Below are positions 33,598 to 41,634 of a DNA stretch of 64,000 nt, piece by piece. The notes under the pieces are model-generated. The model made no database searches. It had not been told where the DNA came from and saw only the letters and a list, made by a program, of their open reading frames with translations. Source of the DNA: Brachybacterium fresconis. Lineage in GTDB: Bacteria > Actinomycetota > Actinomycetes > Actinomycetales > Dermabacteraceae. The first letter of the stretch is position 1; every line of letters starts with the position of its first letter. Both the position numbers and the translations under genes were made by a program. The stretch lies in NCBI RefSeq assembly GCF_017876515.1, contig NZ_JAGIOC010000001.1, positions 2,480,001-2,544,000 on the forward strand, given 5' to 3'.

Positions 33598-35811
33598 TCA
33601 GTCCCGCTCCAGCTCGAGCACCGGGACGCACGGCGGGCTGAAGCCCAGCACCTGGCCGTAGAACGACAGCGTCGACTCGGTGGCACGGATGATCGAATCG
33701 GCCCGCCGGAACCCGTGCTGCTCCCCCTCGAACAGGAGGTAGGCGTGCGGAATGCCCTTGGCGGCGAGGGCATCGCGGAACAGCTCGGACTGGCTGGGCG
33801 GGACGATGCGGTCCTCGTCCCCCTGCAGCAGCAGCACCGGGACGTCGAGCTCGTCGACGTGGCTGAGCGGGGCCCGCTCGACGTACAAGTCGCGCCGCTG
33901 GGGGTAGGGGCCGACGAGGCCGTCGATGTAGCGGGACTCGAAGTCGTGGGTGTCCAGGCGGAACGCCTCGAGCTCGGCGACCCCGAAGCTCGAGGCGCCC
34001 GCGGCGAAGGTGTCGGTGCGGGTGAGGCAGGCCAGCGTGGTCCACCCGCCGGCGCTGCCGCCCTCGATCGCGAGTCGTGCCCCGTCGGCGATCCCCTCGC
34101 GGACGAGGTGGTCCATCACGGCGACGGTGTCGGCCACGTCGACCACGCCCCACTGACCGCGCAGGCGGTCGCGATAGGCGCGGCCGTAGCCGCTCGAGCC
34201 GCCGTAGTTCACGTCGACCACGCCGAGCCCGCGGGAGGTGTAGTACGCGGTCGGCAGCGACAGCACCGGCGAAACGTGCGCGGTGGGGCCGCCGTGCACG
34301 CGGGCGATGAAGGGCGGGAGCTCCCCGTCGCGTCCGGCGAGGCCGTCCTGGTGGGGTCGGTGGACGATCGCGTGCACCACGCCGCCGTCCGACTGCGGCA
34401 CCTCGATGCTCTCGCCGCGAGGCAGCACCGAGGGGTCCGGGGCGTCATCGCGCGAGGAGCGCAGGAGGGTGAGCGGGGACAGGGCGGGGCCGGGCGGGTC
34501 GGCGCGATCGACGGGGCCGGCCGCATCGGCCGGGCCGACGGGCTCCCGGGAATCGGCGCCGTCGGCCGGCAGCGACAGCCGCGCGGCGTGGATCGCGCCG
34601 AAGCGGGTGGGCGATGAGCCGGCGAGCAGCAGCAGCCCGTCGGCGCGCAGCTCGGCGGCGATGAGCTGCGTGAGCGGGCACTCGAGCTCCGTCAGGTGCC
34701 CGTCGCGGATCCGCAGCAGACCCAGGCCCGTGGCGGCGCGCCCGTACTGGACCAGGGCCAGGTCGGGGCCGAGCACCTGGTACCAGGTGGCCCCGAGCGA
34801 CCACAGCGGGCCGGCGAACTCCTGGTCGAGCTCGAGCACCTGGCGGGCCCCGTCGTCGGCCGAGAACACCCAGGGGTTCCACCACCCCGAGGCATCCGAG
34901 AGGAACATCAGGCGCTGGTCGTCGAGCCATTCGGGCTGCATCACCGAAGTCTCGGCGTCCCCGGCGACCACGTCGCCCCGCCCGGCGCTTCCCGCCAGCA
35001 GCGGGGCGACATGGAGCTCCGTGCCGTCCCACGGCATCTGCGGATGCTCCCAGCTCAGCCAGGCCACACGGGTCCCGTCGGGGCTCACGCGCGGGTGGGC
35101 GACGAAGCGGGTGGCGGGGGTGACGCGGCGCAGGGCCGTCGGGTCCTCGGCGGCCGAGCCGTCCAGCGGCACGGCCACGATGCAGCGCTCGATGTGCGGG
35201 GCGCCGTCCTCGTCGAGTCGCGGGCCCTGCTCCCCGCCGGTGTGGTCCTCGCAGACCCACCAGACCTCGGCCGTGCCGTCGGCGAGGGTGACCGGCGTGG
35301 GCTCGGCCCAGCGCAGGGACGGGCCGTGGGCGGCGTCGACCTCGGGGCCGACGGGCGTGAGCGGCCGCGGCCGCTCGCCTTCGCGGACAGCGTGGACGCG
35401 CTGGTCCTCGAAGTTCACGAAGACCACGAGCGGCGGGCGCGAATCCTGGCCGCCCGACGGGGCGGGATCCGGATCGTCCGGTGCGGCGGGATCCGGATCG
35501 TCCGGCACCACGGCCCAGCTCGCCCCGCCGTACTCGTGCACGCGCGAGCGGGCGTTGAAGGGCGCGGGCAGCACGGTGATCGGCGCCGGCGGGGCGTGCT
35601 CCTCCGTTCCCTCGCCGCCGAGCGTCCCGGGCACGGCGACCGGTCCGTCGGTGCGCACGATCGCCTGCCGACCACCCTCGGTCGCGACGCCCTCGGTCCA
35701 CCACACCTGATCGCCGACCAGGCGGGGCGCGCTGAGCCGGGTGCCGCCCGTGGCGAGCAGCTCGGCGGAGATGGGCGAGGGCCAGGAGCCGTACGGCAGT
35801 GTCGTCACCAT
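33598..35811 (-). CDS. Prolyl oligopeptidase-family (S9) peptidase
   Basis: 737 residues. The C-terminal alpha/beta-hydrolase holds the triad: Ser586 in EGGSAGGW, Asp667 in GDEDRIVPP and His699 in EGEQHGF, giving the S9C acylaminoacyl-peptidase type. The N-terminal 470 residues are the beta-propeller that filters substrates. There is no signal peptide; residues around 95-110 include the repeat DDPDPAAPDDPDPAP, encoded by a duplicated stretch near 35465-35505. TACCCT ends 6 nt before ATG 35811 (leaderless). Confidence 0.9.
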   Translation of the reverse strand: MVTTLPYGSWPSPISAELLATGGTRLSAPRLVGDQVWWTEGVATEGGRQAIVRTDGPVAVPGTLGGEGTEEHAPPAPITVLPAPFNARSRVHEYGGASWAVVPDDPDPAAPDDPDPAPSGGQDSRPPLVVFVNFEDQRVHAVREGERPRPLTPVGPEVDAAHGPSLRWAEPTPVTLADGTAEVWWVCEDHTGGEQGPRLDEDGAPHIERCIVAVPLDGSAAEDPTALRRVTPATRFVAHPRVSPDGTRVAWLSWEHPQMPWDGTELHVAPLLAGSAGRGDVVAGDAETSVMQPEWLDDQRLMFLSDASGWWNPWVFSADDGARQVLELDQEFAGPLWSLGATWYQVLGPDLALVQYGRAATGLGLLRIRDGHLTELECPLTQLIAAELRADGLLLLAGSSPTRFGAIHAARLSLPADGADSREPVGPADAAGPVDRADPPGPALSPLTLLRSSRDDAPDPSVLPRGESIEVPQSDGGVVHAIVHRPHQDGLAGRDGELPPFIARVHGGPTAHVSPVLSLPTAYYTSRGLGVVDVNYGGSSGYGRAYRDRLRGQWGVVDVADTVAVMDHLVREGIADGARLAIEGGSAGGWTTLACLTRTDTFAAGASSFGVAELEAFRLDTHDFESRYIDGLVGPYPQRRDLYVERAPLSHVDELDVPVLLLQGDEDRIVPPSQSELFRDALAAKGIPHAYLLFEGEQHGFRRADSIIRATESTLSFYGQVLGFSPPCVPVLELERD

Positions 35812-35817
35812 GAGGAC

Positions 35818-35823
35818 AGGGTA
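35818..35823 (-). promoter_or_regulatory. -10 element TACCCT, leaderless promoter of S9 peptidase gene
   Basis: TACCCT on the minus strand ends 6 nt before ATG 35811. Confidence 0.5.
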
Positions 35824-35914
35824 TGCATGGGAGCGCCTCGGAACCTGCGGAATGTGGACAGCAGACGCTCACCGGCTCGAGCGAGCACGCGCGAAGCACG
35901 CCGCCGTCGACTGC

Positions 35915-36790
35915 TCACACCAGGATCGATCCCTCGACGGTGAGCACCGTCGCCCCGCCGATCCAGATCGTGGCGTCGGCGTCGACCTGCACGTCGATGC
36001 GGCCTACGCGGCCCAGAACCGTGCCCTGCGAGACCGTCCAGCGCGTCGGCATGCCGCCGCGCTCCAGCAGCCACTGGGCGATACCTGCGTTGAGGCTGCC
36101 GGTGACCGGGTCCTCGACGCCGCCGAGCGTGAAGGCGCGGACCTCGTAGAGCGGGCCGGCGGTCCCGTCGGCCGGACCGGCCGCGGCGCCGGCGGAGCCG
36201 TGGCGCCCCACGACGCCGAGCTTCGCATCCGTCATCCCGGCGAGATCCGGGGACAGCGAGAGGACCTGATCGGCGGATTCCAGCTCCAGCACCCTCCAGC
36301 CCGGGCCGTTGTCGACCCAGGCGTGCCCGAGCACCGACGAGCGCGTCACCCCCAGTGCCGACGCGAGCTGATCCACGTCGGCCTCGTCGAGAGGGCCGCT
36401 GCGCAGGAGCGCCGGGGCGGCGAAGGCGAGCCGGCCCCCGTCGCGGCGCACCGTGATCAGCCCCGCCGCGCACTCCTGGACGATCCGCTCCCCCGCCGGG
36501 ATGCCACCGGCCTCGAGCCAGGCGCGCGCGGTGCCGAGGGTGGGGTGCCCGGCGAAGGGGAGTTCGCCCGACGGGGTGAAGATCCGTACCCGGTAGTCGG
36601 CCTCGGTCGAGATCGGGGGCAGCAGGAAGGTGGTCTCCGAGAGGTTCGTCCAGCGCGCCACCCGCTGCATCTCCTCCTCGGTCAGCCCCTGGGCATCGAG
36701 CACGACGGCCAGCGGGTTCCCGCGCTGAGGTCGGTCGGCGAAGACGTCGAGCTGGGCGAATCGACGTGCGATGGGCGCGGCAGGAGACAT
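35915..36790 (-). CDS. PhzF-family isomerase/epimerase-like protein
   Basis: 291 residues. Diaminopimelate epimerase-like double fold. The family's catalytic glutamate lies in TNLSETTFLLPP near residue 45, with RIFTPSGELPFAGHPTLGTA and VEDPVTGSLNAGIAQWL as the other hallmarks. ATG 36790 is preferred over ATG 36799 because GGGAG lies at proper distance. Phenazine genes are absent, so this is one of the many PhzF homologues of unknown substrate. Confidence 0.85.
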   Translation of the reverse strand: MSPAAPIARRFAQLDVFADRPQRGNPLAVVLDAQGLTEEEMQRVARWTNLSETTFLLPPISTEADYRVRIFTPSGELPFAGHPTLGTARAWLEAGGIPAGERIVQECAAGLITVRRDGGRLAFAAPALLRSGPLDEADVDQLASALGVTRSSVLGHAWVDNGPGWRVLELESADQVLSLSPDLAGMTDAKLGVVGRHGSAGAAAGPADGTAGPLYEVRAFTLGGVEDPVTGSLNAGIAQWLLERGGMPTRWTVSQGTVLGRVGRIDVQVDADATIWIGGATVLTVEGSILV

Positions 36791-36843
36791 GGCACCCATG
36801 CTCCCACCGCGCCGTTCGCACGACAGCGCAGCGGATCAGGCCA

Positions 36844-38265
36844 TCAGCGGCCGCACTCGTCCAGCGCCTTGTCCTCGGCCCTCATCACCTCGATGCCGTA
36901 GTCCGAGGGCTCGGACTCCGGGATGTCGGTGCCGCCGAGGTTGGCGCCCGCTGTCTCCTTGAGGAAGAGCAGCGCGACCATGCCGACCACACAGCCGATC
37001 ATCACGTAGACCGCCGGGAACTCGAGGAACCCGGTGGACTTCACGACCGCCTCGTTCAGCGGCGCGGCGGTGCCCCCGAAGATCGAGGTGAACACGTTGT
37101 AGGTGACGGCGAAACCGGCGAAGCGCACGTGCGCCGGGAACATCGCCGGGAACGTGGCCGAGATCGTCGACAGCTGCGGGATGTACAGCAGGCCGAGCAC
37201 CGCGAAGCCCAGGATCGCGAACCCGAAGTTCAGGCCCATCAAGGCGTACATCGGCACCGCCATGAGGAACAGGCCGATCATCGAGAACCACCACATCTTC
37301 TTGCGGCCTATTCGATCCGACAGGGACCCGCAGAACGGGATCACCGCCATCATCGCGAGCTCGCCGATCAGGATCACCATCAGCGACTCGTTGTTCGTGA
37401 GATGGATCTTGGTCTCGAGATAGCCGGGCATGTAGGTCAGCAGCGTGTAGTTCGCGATGTTCAGCGGGATCACCAGACCGGACATGACCAGGATCGTCTT
37501 CCAGTACTTCACGATCAGGTCGCGCAGGCCGTGGGTCGCGCTCTCCTCCGACTCGCCGGCCTCCTCCAGGTCCTGGAACACCGGGGTCTCGTCGAGCCGG
37601 GATCGCAGGTACAGCCCGATCAGGCCGAGCGGGGCGGCGACGAAGAACGGGAGCCTCCAGCCCCATGCCATCATCGCGTCCTCGCCGAGGACCAGCTGCA
37701 GGATCAGCACCACGACAGTGCCGAGGGCGAAGCCGCCCAGGGTGCCGAACTCGAGGAAGCTGCCGTAGAGGCCGCGCCGCTTGTCCGGGGCGTACTCGGC
37801 CATGAACGTCGCCGCGCCGCCGTACTCGCCGCCGGTGGAGAAACCCTGCACCATGCGCAGGACGGCGAGCAGGATCGGTGCAAGGACGCCCACCTGTTCA
37901 TAGGTCGGCAGCACGCCGATCAGGAACGTCGCGGCCGACATCAGGATGATCGTCAGGGCGAGCACGTGCTTGCGGCCCAGGCGGTCGCCGAGCGGTCCCC
38001 AGACGAAGCCGCCGAAGGGGCGGGCGAGGAAGGAGATCGCCAAGAAGGCGTAGGTCCAGAAGAGGGCGGACTCCCCCTCCGGGAAGAAGTGAGCGGCGAT
38101 ATAGGTGGCCACCACCGCGTACGCGCCGTAGTCGTACCACTCGGTGGCGTTGCCCATCGCCGAGGCGGCGACCGCTTGGCGGATCGTCCGACGGGGAGGG
38201 AGGTCTTCGAAGGCGGTGGCCTCCGAGGCGGAGGGATCCGGGGCTGGAGCAATGGGTGTCGTCAC
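36844..38265 (-). CDS. MFS transporter, metabolite:H+ symporter (MHS) family, ProP-like
   Basis: 473 residues, 12 membrane segments. GNATEWYDYGAYAVVA, GDRLGRKHVLALTIILMS and GGEYGGAATFMAEYAPDKRRG are strong MHS marks. Such proteins import proline/betaine, citrate, shikimate or similar acids with protons. GTG 38265 is the likely start: GGGAAG lies 8 nt before it. A 7-codon frame (ATG 38286) ends at this GTG (GTGA), possibly by chance. Confidence 0.87.
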   Translation of the reverse strand: MTTPIAPAPDPSASEATAFEDLPPRRTIRQAVAASAMGNATEWYDYGAYAVVATYIAAHFFPEGESALFWTYAFLAISFLARPFGGFVWGPLGDRLGRKHVLALTIILMSAATFLIGVLPTYEQVGVLAPILLAVLRMVQGFSTGGEYGGAATFMAEYAPDKRRGLYGSFLEFGTLGGFALGTVVVLILQLVLGEDAMMAWGWRLPFFVAAPLGLIGLYLRSRLDETPVFQDLEEAGESEESATHGLRDLIVKYWKTILVMSGLVIPLNIANYTLLTYMPGYLETKIHLTNNESLMVILIGELAMMAVIPFCGSLSDRIGRKKMWWFSMIGLFLMAVPMYALMGLNFGFAILGFAVLGLLYIPQLSTISATFPAMFPAHVRFAGFAVTYNVFTSIFGGTAAPLNEAVVKSTGFLEFPAVYVMIGCVVGMVALLFLKETAGANLGGTDIPESEPSDYGIEVMRAEDKALDECGR

Positions 38266-38656
38266 GGTCGGAACTTCCCGTTCATCGCAGAACGTGCCTC
38301 GGCACGCTGTGGCGGCGCTCCCGGGGGCGTGGGGAAGTCGCCCGACACTCCGGGAGCGGCCGGTGGCAGGCAGCCACCGGACGGTCGGCGCGCTCGCCCT
38401 CGGGACCGTGCGGTCTCGGGCGGGCACCTCGCCGAAAAACAGCAAAACGTTACGCAGTCCGCGACTCACGGGCCAGCTGAGACGGCAACGGACCCCGCGT
38501 ACATGCAGGTCACGAGAGCAGTTGCCCTGCAGTTACCATGTGGTAGACCCTCAATCGGCGACGGCGAGGCGGACGTTCGTCGTGACCATCAGGGCTCCCG
38601 GAGGGACCGTTCCGAGCGACTTCCCGACTCCGCCGTCCCGCCTCGGGGCACAGCGC
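38266..38656. other. 391-nt intergenic region between MHS transporter and MrpG
   Basis: Both flanking genes run leftward, so it holds the MHS promoter and the end of the Mrp transcript. TACCA-TG-TGGTA (38534-38545) is a short palindrome of GntR/FadR-like form. TAACGT on the minus strand (about 38450) could be a -10. No gene or RNA recognised. Confidence 0.4.
38534..38545. promoter_or_regulatory. Possible GntR-type operator
   Basis: TACCATGTGGTA: 5-bp arms with a 2-nt centre, resembling the TGGT/ACCA half-sites of FadR-like regulators. It is about 270 nt from the MHS start. A weak candidate. Confidence 0.3.
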
Positions 38657-39052
38657 TCAGCGATCACCTCGGGCGCGGTCCCGCGCCTCCTCGGCCGGGG
38701 GCCGGGCCAGGTCCTGCGGATCCGTGCGCGGGTCGACCGGATTCCCCGAGAGGTAGGCCGCCCGTGCCAGCGCGTTCGACGCCACGGAGGAGACGAGGAT
38801 CAGTGCGACCACGGTCAGCAGGGTCTTCAGCAGGACTGCGATCTCGAACCCGTCCTCCCAGGTGTGATCCAAGAAGGCCCCGAGGACGATCATGGGGAGC
38901 CCCAGCCCGGTGGCCGGGGAGAACACGTTGATCCGGCTCAGCGCGTCATGGACCCGGAACATCGACAGCGCGGCGGTGAGGATCCAGAACGCCCCGCCCA
39001 GCAGCAGCACGGCGATCAGCACGCTCATCACGACGTCGAGCACGGCGTTCAT
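38657..39052 (-). CDS. mrpG: Na+/H+ antiporter subunit G
   Basis: 131 residues, three membrane segments (SVLIAVLLLGGAFWILTAAL; MIVLGAFLDHT; LLKTLLTVVALILVSSVASNAL). The order and the conserved FRVHDALSR-N-A/V segment fit MnhG/MrpG. The charged tail after residue 105 is extra. ATG overlaps mrpF (39049-39052). Last gene of the Mrp operon. Confidence 0.88.
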   Translation of the reverse strand: MNAVLDVVMSVLIAVLLLGGAFWILTAALSMFRVHDALSRINVFSPATGLGLPMIVLGAFLDHTWEDGFEIAVLLKTLLTVVALILVSSVASNALARAAYLSGNPVDPRTDPQDLARPPAEEARDRARGDR

Positions 39053-39309
39053 CGCCGACCCCGCGTGAGGATGCGAGCCAGTGCCACCGTGGCGAGGATT
39101 CCGAGCAGCGCGGCGATCAGCGCGGCATCGACGGCCGCGGCGGACTCATTGAGCAGCCCGAGGAGCACGATCACCGCGATGGCGGAGAAGTACACGAGAT
39201 CGCCGACGATGGCACGGCTCGCGGGATCGGAGGCGGTCGCCACGCGGGTCAGGCCCACGAGGACCGCCGCCGCCAGCATCAGCAGGGTCACCCACAGCAC
39301 GACAGCCAT
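39049..39309 (-). CDS. mrpF: Na+/H+ antiporter subunit F
   Basis: 86 residues, three membrane segments, with R-A-x-x-A-D-P-A-S-R-A-I-V-G-D near residue 30, the MrpF fingerprint. ATG 39309 shares one base with the mrpE stop (TGATG) and follows GGAGGAG; a GTG one codon earlier is possible. Confidence 0.87.
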   Translation of the reverse strand: MAVVLWVTLLMLAAAVLVGLTRVATASDPASRAIVGDLVYFSAIAVIVLLGLLNESAAAVDAALIAALLGILATVALARILTRGRR

Positions 39310-39767
39310 CACTCCTCCTCCTGCTCGCCACGGTTCTCGTACTCGTCCATCAGTCGCAGGCCGTGCCCGTCCGCGAACTCCTCGTCCGGGCCGTTGCGCC
39401 GACTGATGGGGGTCCCTTCCGCTCCATGGCGCCCGCGGGTCGCCCGCAGCAGACGGTCCTCCATCTCCGTGAGGTCGGCGACCACCTGTTCACGCCCCTC
39501 GGCGAACACCGCGTGGACGAACAGACTGGCCGGCTCCCGCAGCGTCCCATGGGCCGTCCCGACCACCAGCGTGCCCGGTGTGATCGTGATCGACGATGCC
39601 ATCGCGGTGATCTCCAGATCCGTCTCCGCCCGCAGGCGGTACTCCACGATCGCCGGCGAGGTGCGATCGCGCCTGCTGTAGGTCGCCGCCGCCACGGCGA
39701 CGGAGCCCCGGAGAATCTCCCCGACGATCCAGCTCACGTAGCTCACGAGATACCACAGGCGGCTCAT
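39309..39767 (-). CDS. mrpE: Na+/H+ antiporter subunit E
   Basis: 152 residues. A short membrane part (LWYLVSYVSWIVGEILRGSVAVA) is followed by a cytoplasmic domain with SSITITPGTLVVGTAHGTL, typical of MrpE. It starts at ATG 39767, overlapping mrpD. The N-terminus is shorter than in Bacillus MrpE, lacking one or two membrane segments, as in many actinobacteria. Confidence 0.85.
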   Translation of the reverse strand: MSRLWYLVSYVSWIVGEILRGSVAVAAATYSRRDRTSPAIVEYRLRAETDLEITAMASSITITPGTLVVGTAHGTLREPASLFVHAVFAEGREQVVADLTEMEDRLLRATRGRHGAEGTPISRRNGPDEEFADGHGLRLMDEYENRGEQEEE

Positions 39768-41308
39768 GCCCCGGTCACCGCCTCCACGTACGCGGGGACG
39801 TCCAGCAGTCCGGTGGCCGCCGCATCCATCGTCGGCAGCACCGCGCCGATGCCGACGAACATCGCCACGGACAGTGCGAGCATCGCCGCCCCGGGACCGA
39901 GGAGCCGCCATGGCACCGTCGTCCCTTCGGGCAGCGCCGTCTCCGGTGCGCGACCCACCCGCGCATCATCCGGGCGATAGGTGTTCAGGTCGCCGCCCCA
40001 TGCCGTACCGCGCCACAACCGCTGCAGCCCGAGCAAGGAACCCACCGAGGCCACCAGCACCGCGATGATCGCCGCCCAGCCCAGCACGGTCTGGCCGGTC
40101 ACCACCTGCTCCGCCGATGCGCGCAGCAGACCCACCTTGCCCCACAGGCCCGATGTCGGCGGCAACCCGGCGAGACTGAACAGGCCGAGCGCGAGGACGA
40201 CCATCACCCATGGATCACGGCGTGCGAGACCCCGCAGGTCCCGCAGCCGGCCCGAGCCGTAGGTGTGCTCCACGGCACCGATCGTCAGCAGCAGGGCCGC
40301 CATGGTCACCACGTGGTGGACGAGGTAGAGGATCCCGGCCGACAGGGCCACGTGGGAGAAGAGCACCAGGCCCAGCAGGATGTGCCCGACGCCCGTGATC
40401 ATCTGATGACCCATGGCCGTGCGAACGCGCGAGGCTCCCGCAGTGGCGAAGGCACCCACCAGGATCGTGATCACCACGAGCACGGCCAGCACGGCTGCGA
40501 ACGGCATCCCGTCCGAGAAAGTGACGGCGACGATGCGGAACATCGCGTACAGCGCGACCTTGGTGTGCAGGGCCGAGAACAGGGCCATGATCCCCGCCGA
40601 CGTGCCCGGATACGCACGCGGCAGCCAGGAGTGCACGGGCACCAGGCCCGCCTTGACGGCCAGGGCCAGCAGGACGACGGCCAGCGCGGCCGCGGTCGTC
40701 GGGCTTCCGCTGCCGGCATCGGCCAGCATGGCCAGGTTCACCGTCCCGGCGGTGCCGTACACGAAGCCGACACCGATCAGCAACAGGGTCGACGTCAGCA
40801 GATTGACCAGCACGAACAGACGACCGATCCCCAGGCGACGCCACGATCCGGTCACCGCGATCAGCGCGTAGGAGGGCATCAGCATGACCTCGACCCATAC
40901 GAACAGGTTGAAGAGGTCGCCGGTGAGCAGCGCACCGTTGACGCCCGTGGTCAGCAGCAGCACCAGGGGTGGCACGAAGCGGTAGCGGGACTCGCCCGTG
41001 AGCACGAGGAACACGCTGGCCGCGAGTGTCGAAACCGCCGTCACCAGGAGCATCAGCGCGGTGAAGGGGTCGGAGACGAACGGGATCGCGAGCACCTCGG
41101 CGAAGCCGCCCACGGAGTGCGCGAGCACCGGTTCGGTGCGGTGGGACAGCAGCAGGAGGACCGCCCCGGCCCCGATGGCGACGGGCACCGCCAGCAGCAG
41201 GGCGTTCTCCAGGACGCGGCGGCGCACGATGGCCAGCAGGGCGGCGCCCAGCAGGGGCACCACCACGAACAGAGGCAGCAGGGCGGGATCCATGACGAGT
41301 TCCCTCAT
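39764..41308 (-). CDS. mrpD: Na+/H+ antiporter subunit D
   Basis: 514 residues, about 14 membrane segments, homologous to NuoN/NuoM-type proton channels. Marks: NLFVWVEVMLMPSYALIAV (conserved Glu), AGLVPVHSWLPRAYPG (conserved Lys just before, in VKAG), and SALHTKVALYAMFR. Start ATG 41308 overlaps mrpC; ATG 41293 is an alternative. Confidence 0.9.
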   Translation of the reverse strand: MRELVMDPALLPLFVVVPLLGAALLAIVRRRVLENALLLAVPVAIGAGAVLLLLSHRTEPVLAHSVGGFAEVLAIPFVSDPFTALMLLVTAVSTLAASVFLVLTGESRYRFVPPLVLLLTTGVNGALLTGDLFNLFVWVEVMLMPSYALIAVTGSWRRLGIGRLFVLVNLLTSTLLLIGVGFVYGTAGTVNLAMLADAGSGSPTTAAALAVVLLALAVKAGLVPVHSWLPRAYPGTSAGIMALFSALHTKVALYAMFRIVAVTFSDGMPFAAVLAVLVVITILVGAFATAGASRVRTAMGHQMITGVGHILLGLVLFSHVALSAGILYLVHHVVTMAALLLTIGAVEHTYGSGRLRDLRGLARRDPWVMVVLALGLFSLAGLPPTSGLWGKVGLLRASAEQVVTGQTVLGWAAIIAVLVASVGSLLGLQRLWRGTAWGGDLNTYRPDDARVGRAPETALPEGTTVPWRLLGPGAAMLALSVAMFVGIGAVLPTMDAAATGLLDVPAYVEAVTGA

Positions 41309-41634
41309 TCGCGCGTCTCCCCGGTCTCCGGGTGATGGGCCATGTCGTCCTCGCGGCCGATCACGGCCAGCGCCAGCATGAACACGGTGACGGCCATCGA
41401 GATGACGATCGCGGTGAGGACGAAGGCCTGCGGGAGCGGATCTGCCATCTCCGCCCGCGAGGAGACGTCCGTCAGCGGCTCGGCGCGCCACCCGGGGACT
41501 CCCATGGTCAGCAGCGTGAAGTTCGCGGCATGGCTGATCAAGGTCATGCCGAACACTGCGCGCACCATGTTGCGCTGCAGGAGCAGATACACCCCGCCCA
41601 TGACCAGGACGCCGATCGTCGCGCTGATGATCAT
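41305..41634 (-). CDS. mrpC: Na+/H+ antiporter subunit C
   Basis: 109 residues, three membrane segments, similar to NuoK: GVYLLLQRNMVRAVFGMTLI, SHAANFTLL, and QAFVLTAIVISMAVTVFML. Overlaps both neighbours by 4 nt. Confidence 0.9.
   Translation of the reverse strand: MIISATIGVLVMGGVYLLLQRNMVRAVFGMTLISHAANFTLLTMGVPGWRAEPLTDVSSRAEMADPLPQAFVLTAIVISMAVTVFMLALAVIGREDDMAHHPETGETRE

Noticed and set aside
36790-36799. ATG 36799 as start of the PhzF gene
   Set aside because: The GGGAG site is only 1 nt from it but suitably placed for ATG 36790.
38265-38286. 7-codon frame ending in GTGA at the MHS transporter start
   Set aside because: It resembles the coupled micro-ORFs, but the nearest -10-like hexamer is at the wrong spacing, the frame is very short, and GGGAAG already serves the GTG.
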